Assembly (NCBI GenBank): GCA_000403035.1
Contig: AQSL01000139.1
Span: forward strand, 1 to 17,798
Direction of reading: 5' to 3'
Source of the DNA: Candidatus Latescibacter anaerobius SCGC AAA252-E07
GTDB taxonomy: Bacteria > Latescibacterota > Latescibacteria > Latescibacterales > Latescibacteraceae
DNA: 17,798 nt
The notes under the pieces were generated by a model. That model did no database searches. It was given only the letters and a program-made list of their open reading frames with translations, and was not told where the DNA came from. The position numbers and the translations under genes were made by a program. Of this stretch, positions 8,101 through 14,620 are shown in pieces (position 1 is the stretch's first letter; every line of letters starts with the position of its first letter).

Positions 8101-9588
8101 AATCGTTCCAAGTGACGTGGAAATCGTCACAACACCATCAACAATCGGAGCATTAGATGCATCGGTGAACGTAATGTTTACCTTCGATCTCTCGATATTA
8201 TCGGCAACAAGCACAAGGGGTGTCGCAAGCACCGATAATCCTGCGTTTTCAAATTCTATGTACGTTGATTTTTCAATTAATCCGTAACTTGCAGTGACCG
8301 TTGCTATTGCATTGTATCTCGAACTCCGTAAACTTACCGAAGCTTCTCCCCACTGATCGGTTTCCCCACTGGGCAATATTACACCGTCAGTGGTAGTAAA
8401 ATACACGGTTTCACCCTGTACGGGATTACCATCGACATCGGAAAGAGATGCGGTTATGGTAGAAATATCCTTCCCGTTTGATGAAAGTACAGAAGGATTG
8501 CCGGCAATCTGCATTACAATTTCTTTTACCAGCATGAGTTCAACCGAGTAAACAATTCCTTCCGCGAGTGCCGCGGTAAACAGAGCATCACCGGCAACAT
8601 TACCGCCAAAGAAAATCACTTCCGCCGTGCCCAGAGCATCGGTAACACCTGAAGTGCCTCGAAGCTGACCAAGATTCGTCGAAAACATCAGGTTTGCACC
8701 CGCTACCGGCTCACCGGAAGTTGTTTCTTTCACATTTACCTGTATGAATACCGAATCAGCTTCATTTGCGGTAACTATTTCTTCATCCACACTGCCGGTA
8801 ATCGTAATTCCTTTAAATATCACCGTTACGGAACCAAGCGCATTAGAGAGTTTTGATGGTTTCTCTGCGCTCTGATTTTCTAATGTAACCACTGAAACTT
8901 TCCCTGCACTGCTTGAGGCCGTTACCGTGGCGGAAATATCCGTTATTGAGGGGGTACTTCGTAAAACTGCCATAGCCTTACCGGCATCATCGGAAATGGA
9001 TTGGGGCGTTATAAGACCATACGTGGCAACAAAATTTACTAATGCACCGGGAAGAGGTTGGCCAAGAGAATCGACAACTGTTGCAGTAATAGCCGACATC
9101 GAAATTCCATCGGCTAAAATCTCCGTCGGTGATGCGGTAACAAGACCTGCGCCGGCAACAACTGTAATGAAAATCGTATCTGAATACTTTTCATTTGAGG
9201 TACCCTGAATGGAAGCGGTAACGACAATTGTTCCGGTTTGTTTACCGCCATATACCTTCGCGGTCGCATAACCATTGGCATCGGTAAGATTATTCTCCGT
9301 ATGTAAATAAACACTGGTGCCTGCCTGAGTTGCAGAAAAATTCACGTTGATACCGCTTACAGCTTTCGTGGTGTCATCCTCGGAATAAACTTTGACTGCT
9401 ATCCTGGTTGAACCGCCATTTGAGGAAATAGTGCTTTCTTCAGTGCTGATGAGCAGTTTATAAGATGATGTTATTGTGGTCTTTTCCGGTCCTGTGCTTT
9501 CCTCGCAGGATAACAAAAAAACACCTATAAGAGAAAATACCAAAAGCATACCGTATTGTACCGATTTCCCTTTTATCAACCTTCTCAT
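5167..9588 (-). CDS. Giant Ig-like (Big_1/invasin-type) repeat lipoprotein
   Basis: From ATG 9588 this is 1473 residues. GGGGTGAG lies just upstream; an open extension to 9639 has no such site and would bury the signal peptide. The lipoprotein signal peptide ends in FLLSC with Cys28 lipidated and Glu at +2, compatible with an outer-membrane location. From residue ~45 to the end I count about 13 Ig-like modules of ~100 residues. Most are bacterial Ig-like domain 1 type, with recurring signatures such as ILADGISMSAITATVVD, GxPVxGxxVxFxT, a DxxGxA turn and GTAxVxAS strands. The modules are diverged from each other. Near residues 1310-1330 a Asp-rich segment (DYDWDGSPDP, DYDGDGESN) looks like paired calcium-binding loops. 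Such proteins are usually adhesins or stalks on the cell surface. The gene follows the pilus secretin by 81 bases on the same strand, so a link to the pilus is likely but not shown. Confidence 0.85.
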   Translation of the reverse strand: MRRLIKGKSVQYGMLLVFSLIGVFLLSCEESTGPEKTTITSSYKLLISTEESTISSNGGSTRIAVKVYSEDDTTKAVSGINVNFSATQAGTSVYLHTENNLTDANGYATAKVYGGKQTGTIVVTASIQGTSNEKYSDTIFITVVAGAGLVTASPTEILADGISMSAITATVVDSLGQPLPGALVNFVATYGLITPQSISDDAGKAMAVLRSTPSITDISATVTASSSAGKVSVVTLENQSAEKPSKLSNALGSVTVIFKGITITGSVDEEIVTANEADSVFIQVNVKETTSGEPVAGANLMFSTNLGQLRGTSGVTDALGTAEVIFFGGNVAGDALFTAALAEGIVYSVELMLVKEIVMQIAGNPSVLSSNGKDISTITASLSDVDGNPVQGETVYFTTTDGVILPSGETDQWGEASVSLRSSRYNAIATVTASYGLIEKSTYIEFENAGLSVLATPLVLVADNIERSKVNITFTDASNAPIVDGVVTISTSLGTIYTADGSSSGTSVIDSTSTEGIITAYVSSDTAGDAVIYVRSIGSEDSVLVHFTNYTFSLSPEDEEIYAGGLTTNVSAILRDLNGEVAAIPLDDISFSTTLGFIGDIAANEDGSITAELISGSSAGTATVSASIKDPQVTSSVTVSFKAAKADSIVIRSDRPTVKLGGSSANILATVYDETGNPKAGETVTFTVIKGPGGGEEITPGTADTDNRGQAIVSFVTGINGSERDGVEIQARAGNIISNVLALTISGEPKTVKVGYSAEFGENEDGTYSVEITAIVSDVNRNKVVDGTIVSFSLKGNAGVISDQVPTLEGVASTELVYSPSDAGKTVELTVSAGGEKGEVVFPLPGFKPAYFSLTAEPTIIPADGKSFVTVRAVLFDNAGSTENVPDGTIVSFKTEGGTLDPVFARSVNGAAITQLTSDKNPAKVKITAKSGSYEDVIYVDFEEVGSIVNEVSAIELKVDDSSIRADGIESTVIRAIIKKFDGTVITTPTTVKFETDLGEITNSVLSDSTNGVAAATFSSNTVGTARIKVSVGTVYDYINVFLVPGPPLSIDLAFEPKTVGIQGSGRNVTLIVSALVKDDKNNAVADSNLVKFELVGFVDTEASLSPHITGDMHTSEPVPTVNGAARVSFHAGIVSGTVRIRATVVDENGNIMVPEVESETTEFMVYSGPPYLDTSDPNDPFTESRITLAGGPLNIFAGELNTEFSKSSISVLVGDKYNNPVPSGTAVWFTTTGGIITTSTGFTEEAPPEIVTLTESEYYTEVYEGVTYVTLYAGNPFPTLGNSSKLMNPNYQSFGPEYYTLEDIYGAAPFDYDWDGSPDPVFDYDGDGESNNGIALITALSKGIDDEGEQVIAWNFIPIIFSLQVATFDITADEYSLYIGETATITIRLHDINGNPVMGGSSMTVYSGVGILSTKEMTTNSPGTTIYRFTLTNNLVTINEATDVNVSVKLDSPNGNITAVCPPIYFSNTTAP

Positions 9589-9669
9589 ATAACTCACCCC
9601 TACATTACCATATTTATGGAACCGATTTAAATCAAACAATCCCTATGTGAATATAAAATCCCCTTACTA

Positions 9670-10947
9670 TTATTCAGCAGATTGTTGAGTAAATTTTGTA
9701 TTAACTCTTTCAACTATCCTCGGGGTAATGAAAATGACAAGGTCCGACTTTTTCATTTCCCTCTTGGTGTATTTAAACACCTGTCCGATTAAGGGTATAT
9801 CCTGAAGTATCGGAATACCCGAATCAGTTTTGGATTCCTGCATCTGCCGCATTCCGCCGATAACAGCAGTCTCACCGTTCGAAGTAATCATTTTAACTTG
9901 AGCTCGTTCTTCGTTTATTTTGAGACCTACCCCGACACCCTCGGCTGTTCTTCGCGAAGCATCGACATCGAGAAGAATACGTTCTTCAGAAAGTATGTGC
10001 GGCGTAACAAGAAGCTCTGTTGTAGCAGGAAACATGGTAATTACCGTATTTCGAGCATCATCATAGGTTACAACAGGAACCTCCTGACCGGAGCTGATAG
10101 TGGCGGGCTCATTATCCTGGGTAACAACAAGAGGCCTGGAAATGACTTCTGCCTTATTTTTATCGATGAGTGACGAGAGCGTCGCCAAAATATCGACTCT
10201 TCCGGCAGTGCCGGAATATTTACCCACAAGAAGTTTGCCTTCCTCGCCAATTGTTGTCTGGGTAATAGAGGTGGCTGTTCCGCCATCTTTCAGTGCCGCC
10301 CAGTTTATCCCCAGTTCCGACATAGAATTTGAATCAACCGTTACCATCTTAACTTCTATGGAAACCTGTCGTGTCTCGGTATCAAGCTTTTCAATAATCT
10401 GGTTTATTACCGCAAGACTTGAATCGGTTACCGTGAAAACAAGGGAATTTGTTCGCAAATCGACCGAGGGCTGATCTTCGATGCTTAAAAGAGGATCAAG
10501 CGTGGTTTTAATATCCTCTGCACGAGCATTATGAATTTTTATAACCTGAACGCTGGCGGGTCTGGCCATCCTCGTAAGTCGTTCCCTTTCATTCAGGGCA
10601 TTAATCTGTGCCTCAAAATCCGCTGTCTTTATCACTTTAATGAATTCCCCATCCCGGTAAGCCACCAGATTATTCATCTTCATTACCGCTAAAAAAGCTT
10701 CTTTCCAGGTCAAATCGCTGAGATAAATTGTACATGTTTCCGTAATATTATTATCAACGATAATATTCTGATCGCCGATTTCCGAAAGGGTTTTCATGAT
10801 TTGCCTGATTTCAGCTTCCTCAAAATCAAGTTTTGAAATATAAATTGACGGTGAATCAGGTAGTGCTGAAAACACCGTTCGGGGGATAAAAACCGAACTC
10901 ATCACCATTATGAAAAGCAGGATTAGTATATGTTTATTTTTTCCCAT
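9670..10947 (-). CDS. pilQ: Compact type IV pilus secretin (PilQ-like)
   Basis: The 425-residue protein forms the outer-membrane ring through which the pilus passes. A signal peptide (1-28, cleavage after VFSA) is followed by an N0/STN domain (~36-105), an N1 domain (~130-190) and the secretin core (~195-412). The diagnostic secretin ending is present: VIGGM at 362-366, then GIPILQDIPLIGQVF (377-391) and SDLVIFITPRIV (401-412). It is much shorter than classical PilQ (often over 600 residues), with no AMIN domains and a single N1. ATG 10947 is chosen over an in-frame GTG at 10956 because GAGGTG precedes it at proper distance. The gap to the PilP-like gene is 11 bases. I use pilQ because of the pilMNOP context; by length alone a GspD-like label would be possible. 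Confidence 0.9.
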   Translation of the reverse strand: MGKNKHILILLFIMVMSSVFIPRTVFSALPDSPSIYISKLDFEEAEIRQIMKTLSEIGDQNIIVDNNITETCTIYLSDLTWKEAFLAVMKMNNLVAYRDGEFIKVIKTADFEAQINALNERERLTRMARPASVQVIKIHNARAEDIKTTLDPLLSIEDQPSVDLRTNSLVFTVTDSSLAVINQIIEKLDTETRQVSIEVKMVTVDSNSMSELGINWAALKDGGTATSITQTTIGEEGKLLVGKYSGTAGRVDILATLSSLIDKNKAEVISRPLVVTQDNEPATISSGQEVPVVTYDDARNTVITMFPATTELLVTPHILSEERILLDVDASRRTAEGVGVGLKINEERAQVKMITSNGETAVIGGMRQMQESKTDSGIPILQDIPLIGQVFKYTKREMKKSDLVIFITPRIVERVNTKFTQQSAE

Positions 10948-10958
10948 TTTGCTCACCT

Positions 10959-11942
10959 CTATCTTTTTTGCCCGATAATTTTAAATGACATAAAAGACTG
11001 CATGCTAACTGAAAGTTCTCCTGAAGAATCTACAGCAATTACTGTCCAGAACAATTCCTTGTTCGGAGGTAATTCCATTTCATCATTCATAAGATATGAT
11101 GATATCATAATACCATCTTTTGAAAATATCGGGCTGTTAAAATCCGAATCGTCATCTATCATAAGCGAATAACTGACATTTTTCTCTTCTGCATTTGTCC
11201 AATCAACCATATATGGTAGTTTAATCCATGAATTATCCGGCGGTTCGGTAAGCAAGAACGATCCTTTCCTTTCAATCTGACCGGCATCGGACTCACTATT
11301 CAAAGTCTCCGGAAATTCTCCTTTCGGACCAAACCATTCTTCTTCGATTGTCATTATTTCTAAAGAAGGAACCGTAACTTCTTCAATGAGAACCTCTTTT
11401 TTATCGAGAGCTCCCTTCTCATAAGAAATATTAATACCCGGTTTTTTGATAACTGATGCTCCGTCCCTTTCTTCAAAGACGGTACGTTTTGATGATTCCA
11501 ATCTCATGATTATGGTCATTGCCCTGCCATATTTAACAATATGAAAATAAACGGCATTCTCTGTAACCTGCGTCACAAATCCGCCAAATATCCTGTCGCC
11601 GCTCCTTAAAACATAGCTTGCCCCATTTTCATCCTCGACAAGAACATAGGAGTCTTTTTCGGAATTGACTATACCGAGAATTACCGCCTTTTCGTAATTA
11701 AATAAATCCTTTATTACTTTTTCCTCCTCATCAATAGCTTCAGGTACAAGGGATTCAAACGGATCTTTCCTTCCCAGCGATTCATATTTAAATACCGGAC
11801 GTGAATACAAAAGACTGTCTGCCTTGTCATCAGTGGCTCCAGAACCTGATACGCTGTCTGCAGACGCAGCGTTTTGCTCCTGTGCGTCAACGTGTAAAAC
11901 AGGCAGTATGGAAAAGAAAAGGAACAGTACTACAATTTTCAT
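10959..11942 (-). CDS. pilP: PilP-like alignment protein with an added FnIII-like C-terminal domain
   Basis: This 327-residue protein is nearly twice the usual length of PilP (~175). It has a signal sequence or N-terminal anchor (1-20, VDA-Q), with no lipobox cysteine. A low-complexity linker leads to RKDPFESL (58-65), the conserved PilP signature. A beta-rich region (~82-150; GIVNSEKDSYVLVEDENG, LRSGDRIFGGFVTQV) matches the periplasmic HR-type domain that contacts PilNO and the secretin. Residues ~229-322 add an Ig/FnIII-like domain (PPDNSWIKLPYMVDW, YSLMIDDDSDFNSPIF, LFWTVIAVDSSGE). ATG 11942 has GAGGGAT upstream, overlapping the end of pilO; a TTG at 11957 is less likely. The product links the inner-membrane PilMNO platform to the secretin. 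The extra domain has no known role in this protein. Confidence 0.8.
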   Translation of the reverse strand: MKIVVLFLFFSILPVLHVDAQEQNAASADSVSGSGATDDKADSLLYSRPVFKYESLGRKDPFESLVPEAIDEEEKVIKDLFNYEKAVILGIVNSEKDSYVLVEDENGASYVLRSGDRIFGGFVTQVTENAVYFHIVKYGRAMTIIMRLESSKRTVFEERDGASVIKKPGINISYEKGALDKKEVLIEEVTVPSLEIMTIEEEWFGPKGEFPETLNSESDAGQIERKGSFLLTEPPDNSWIKLPYMVDWTNAEEKNVSYSLMIDDDSDFNSPIFSKDGIMISSYLMNDEMELPPNKELFWTVIAVDSSGELSVSMQSFMSFKIIGQKR

Positions 11943-11953
11943 ACTATTATCCC

Positions 11954-12571
11954 TCAAGATCCCTCATCGTTTAAATCTTTAAACACATAAGTGGTGAGCG
12001 TACATTCGATTCTCAGGGTTCTTGGCTGGTCTTCCAGTCCCTCAGGTATCTCCGTTGCTTCATCGAGTTCGGTATTCAGTGAAATATTCAATCCGGAAAA
12101 ACTTAAAATTCTGGGAAGCGTCATAATATTACTCATGAACTGTGCAAATTGATGAAAACCGGATTCAATAGTTACCCTGTATTTGTTTGCTCTGTAAGGT
12201 TTACTTCCATCATCGACTGTCTCGGTGGCCTCAAATCCAACCATATATACTTTTGAATCATTTTCAACCATCGAAAACTGATCAAGAAGCACGGCCACAT
12301 TTTCCTCGGAAGGTAAAAGTCTTTCCAATTCAACGAACTTCTCTTCAAGATTTGCTTTTTCCTCATTCAGTAATTCCGGCTGTTCCAACGTTTTCTTGAT
12401 ATCGTTCACTCTCTTTTTGAGCTTGACAACCTCAACTTTTTTCACATTAAGTTCAGTAACCTTGGGTTTAATCATAAAGTGAAAAAATGCATAAAAAATT
12501 ACAACCGGCACAAGAAACGATGCAAGAATTCTCTGGTTTTTCGGATCTTTTATGTCAAAATTTATTGCCAT
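11954..12571 (-). CDS. pilO: Type IV pilus inner-membrane alignment protein PilO
   Basis: From ATG 12571 (GAGAGGAAC upstream; an in-frame GTG at 12583 is less likely) the protein has 205 residues. A short cytoplasmic N-terminus is followed by one transmembrane helix (~15-34), a charged coiled coil (~38-85) and a ferredoxin-like periplasmic domain. LLPSEENVAVLLDQFS and the later FHQFAQFMSNIMTLPRI stretch are typical of PilO. It pairs with PilN to form the inner-membrane platform of the pilus machine. Overall sequence similarity within this family is low; topology, length and gene order carry the call. The gaps are 43 bases from pilN and 11 bases to pilP, indicating translational coupling or co-transcription. 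Confidence 0.9.
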   Translation of the reverse strand: MAINFDIKDPKNQRILASFLVPVVIFYAFFHFMIKPKVTELNVKKVEVVKLKKRVNDIKKTLEQPELLNEEKANLEEKFVELERLLPSEENVAVLLDQFSMVENDSKVYMVGFEATETVDDGSKPYRANKYRVTIESGFHQFAQFMSNIMTLPRILSFSGLNISLNTELDEATEIPEGLEDQPRTLRIECTLTTYVFKDLNDEGS

Positions 12572-12614
12572 TGTTCCTCTCACTCAATTTGACGCATGAT
12601 TTATAAACCTACCT

Positions 12615-13223
12615 TCACCTTCTCCGGGAACCTCTTTGGGCAGGTTCTTCCTCCTCGGTCCGCTGAACGAAATTTGGTTCAATCCTTACCGAGTATACAT
12701 AGGCATCCCTGACCTCGAGAGGCGCCGGCCGAATTGACTCAAGCGATACATTCCTGAAATTTTCATACTGCTCAAGACTGGCCAAAAATGTTGAAATATC
12801 CTGCTTCGAATAAGACATCCCTTCAATCGTGAAGAATATCTTATTACTTTCTTCAATTTCACTGATACGTAAAAGCCACAGGTTCTGAGGAATGATTGTA
12901 TTAATATGCTGGAGCATAGAAAAACGCAAATCACTGTCACCGGTCAGTTCTTTTATAATAGTAACACGGCTACCAACATTTTCTCTTAGACGATTGACCT
13001 CGTTTTGAAGATCGACTGTTTTCTGGAGCGTTTTTTCTGCCTGATTCCAGGTTCTCAGTTCGTTTTCCTGCATCTTTAAGTCATTTACCGTCATGAGATA
13101 ATAACTCACCAGTCCGGCAACCGCTATGATTATAAATAACACAAGCACGGCGCGGTAATCAAAAGATATGAGCTTCTTTCTGGGTCTTAAATCCTGAGGT
13201 AATAAATTTATTTCTATATACAA
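12615..13223 (-). CDS. pilN: Type IV pilus inner-membrane alignment protein PilN
   Basis: The 202-residue protein begins MYIEINLLPQD; the cytoplasmic INLLP motif (5-9) is the peptide known to dock into PilM. One transmembrane helix (~24-44) is followed by a coiled coil (~48-85) and a periplasmic ferredoxin-like domain with NLWLLRISEIEE. The C-terminus (EEEEPAQRGSRRR) is charged and probably disordered. The start is a TTG at 13221-13223: there is no in-frame ATG that keeps INLLP, and GGAG lies eight bases upstream. The gap to pilM is 15 bases. It works with PilM and PilO to pass motor activity to the secretin. A weak TTG start may lower its level relative to PilM. Confidence 0.93.
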   Translation of the reverse strand: MYIEINLLPQDLRPRKKLISFDYRAVLVLFIIIAVAGLVSYYLMTVNDLKMQENELRTWNQAEKTLQKTVDLQNEVNRLRENVGSRVTIIKELTGDSDLRFSMLQHINTIIPQNLWLLRISEIEESNKIFFTIEGMSYSKQDISTFLASLEQYENFRNVSLESIRPAPLEVRDAYVYSVRIEPNFVQRTEEEEPAQRGSRRR

Positions 13224-13238
13224 TACAAATACTCCATC

Positions 13239-14288
13239 CTAAAAAGTTCTCACAGCTAATCCCATAGCTACTGCAAAAATGATACCAATATTCCTACTAT
13301 CAGTATCAACCATAAGACTTTCATCATAGGTAATTTTGTTAAACGGATTCAACACAACTACCTCAGCGCCGGTACGAAGTTCTAAAACATTGATAAGCCC
13401 CGGAACCAATGCATAGCCACCGGCTAAAACGATCAAATCTAATTTTTCGACAGCACCGGAAGTCTGAAAATAAGATACAGCTACACCCACTGCATTGGCA
13501 AATTCCTTGCTGACACTATTCAGGGCATTGACCAGAGTATCAATATCAAGTTCCGGGTCGATTTTACCTTTCAGGATATCATGAATTTTTTCAGGCGGCA
13601 TGCCTGTAGCCATATTCAGCTGATTTTGAAAATTCGATCCTGCGACAGGGATATCACGTGCCGAATGAAAATTCCCGTTTTGTAAAAAAGCCGCATCGGT
13701 TGTTTCAGACCCGATATTGATAATAATACATGAATTGTATGCCTTTGTATCATAGTTTAAATGAAAAATATTCAATAAGGCGAATAAATCCACATCCATA
13801 ACGACAGTACGAAGCCCTGCCTCATTCATGCAATCGATATAAGAAAGAATGATATCATTCTTTGCCGCAACCAGGAGAACCTTCATCTGCTTCGTCTCTT
13901 CATTTTGCTCTAACACCGCATAATCAATTTCGACCTCACTTATATCAAACGGCACGATGCTTTCGGCTTCAACCATAACGGCTTCACGGATATTCTTTTT
14001 CGGTAAAAGATCCATCGTAAGAACATCGGAGAGTATCGAATAATTCGGTAAAGCTACAACAATATCCTTCACATGCGGATCACATTTGGTCACAGCATTT
14101 ATTGCAGACTGAGCCAGGCTCGAGGGATTTTTTACTTCACCAGATTGTATCGCATCTTCTTCAATCGGTTCTATAGCAAAGTTTTCAAGAATATAATCAG
14201 TGCCTTTCACGGTCATCTTTGCAGCTTTTATCATACTGGTCCCAATGTCAAGCCCAATTATACTCTGTTGTTTACGAAATAACTGCAT
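13239..14288 (-). CDS. pilM: Actin-like type IV pilus assembly ATPase PilM
   Basis: This 349-residue cytoplasmic protein has the FtsA/actin fold. Phosphate-1 motif GLDIGTSMIKAAK (12-24), phosphate-2 motif INIGSETTDAAFL (190-202) and adenosine motif VLAGGYALVPGL (287-298) are all present. PilM binds ATP and the INLLP tail of PilN, connecting the inner-membrane complex with the cytoplasmic motors. The length is close to that of known PilM proteins (~350). ATG 14288 is the only reasonable start; AAGGG lies about nine bases upstream. It is the first gene of the pilMNOPQ operon, preceded by a promoter (14425-14453), a short structured RNA and an intrinsic terminator (14320-14352). Operon expression would therefore depend on read-through or on a weaker unseen promoter. 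Confidence 0.95.
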   Translation of the reverse strand: MQLFRKQQSIIGLDIGTSMIKAAKMTVKGTDYILENFAIEPIEEDAIQSGEVKNPSSLAQSAINAVTKCDPHVKDIVVALPNYSILSDVLTMDLLPKKNIREAVMVEAESIVPFDISEVEIDYAVLEQNEETKQMKVLLVAAKNDIILSYIDCMNEAGLRTVVMDVDLFALLNIFHLNYDTKAYNSCIIINIGSETTDAAFLQNGNFHSARDIPVAGSNFQNQLNMATGMPPEKIHDILKGKIDPELDIDTLVNALNSVSKEFANAVGVAVSYFQTSGAVEKLDLIVLAGGYALVPGLINVLELRTGAEVVVLNPFNKITYDESLMVDTDSRNIGIIFAVAMGLAVRTF

Positions 14289-14319
14289 CCTACATTACCC
14301 TTATGTATTGTACACATCC

Positions 14320-14352
14320 AAAAACAAAAAAATGGGGGCAACCCACCCCCAT
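14320..14352 (-). terminator. Intrinsic terminator upstream of pilM
   Basis: On the minus strand ATGGGGG and CCCCCAT form a 7-bp stem with a 7-base loop (14332-14352), followed by a U-rich run (TTTTTTTGTTTTT, A-run on the plus strand at 14320-14331). It lies 32 bases before the pilM start and ~270 bases after the pilT stop. It can therefore act either as the end of the pilT transcript or of the short RNA below, or as an attenuator for pilM. Confidence 0.8.
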
Positions 14353-14418
14353 GAGATTTTCATTAAGCAAATGTCAAGGTCTTTACCTTAAGGACGACCA
14401 TAACCTATTCCCAATTAT
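14320..14418 (-). ncRNA. Candidate ~100-nt leader RNA or small RNA before pilM
   Basis: A near-consensus promoter (14425-14453) would start RNA near 14418, and the terminator ends it near 14320. Inside, AAGGT-AAAG-ACCTT (14376-14389) forms a hairpin that GTC/GAC (14373-14375 with 14393-14395) can extend across a 3-base bulge. GGTC/GACC (14378-14381 with 14396-14399) offers an alternative stem. No Shine-Dalgarno plus open frame is evident inside. It does not match the c-di-GMP or other riboswitch consensus sequences I can recall. It may be a pilM attenuator or a separate small RNA. Confidence 0.5.
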
Positions 14419-14424
14419 TGACTT

Positions 14425-14453
14425 AATTTATTTAGATTTAAGTATCCTGTCAA
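14425..14453 (-). promoter_or_regulatory. Strong sigma-70-type promoter for the pilM leader
   Basis: On the minus strand there is TTGACA (14453-14448), a 17-base spacer, and TAAATT (14430-14425). The -35 is a perfect consensus and the spacing is ideal. It faces pilM and lies between pilT and the terminator. Confidence 0.7.
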
Positions 14454-14620
14454 GTAAAAAAATTTTCATGCATTAAAAAACAACTTCCTGAGAAAGATGG
14501 TACTTATGAAAAAATAACAATATATGATACAATTAAAATAGAACAATACTATTTATAGTATATTGCAAAATAATGTTTTTACCGAAAAAATATTTAAAAT
14601 AACCCTTATTTTTATTAAAA
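14454..14620. other. AT-rich spacer between pilT and the pilM promoter
   Basis: About 170 very AT-rich bases follow the pilT stop on the minus strand. I see no gene, no clear terminator and no strong repeat; it could act as an UP-like region for the promoter at 14425-14453. Confidence 0.5.

Noticed and set aside
5879..9208. Several plus-strand open frames of 90-130 codons inside the Ig-repeat gene (for example 5879-6268, 6503-6775, 6800-7138, 7580-7906, 8927-9208)
   Set aside because: They are antisense shadows of a long, well-supported coding frame; they lack Shine-Dalgarno sites and have no recognisable domains.
10100..10474. A 124-codon plus-strand frame inside the secretin gene
   Set aside because: It is antisense to the conserved secretin domain, with no start signal.
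9670..10947. Assignment of the secretin to a type II secretion system (GspD)
   Set aside because: The immediate neighbours are pilM, pilN, pilO and a PilP-like gene with pilT and pilD nearby, and no Gsp-specific genes are seen; the short length still leaves a small doubt.
14320..14418. A cyclic-di-GMP (GEMM) riboswitch in the pilM leader
   Set aside because: Such switches often precede pilus genes, but the conserved core sequences of the type I motif are not present and the segment is only ~100 nt including the terminator.
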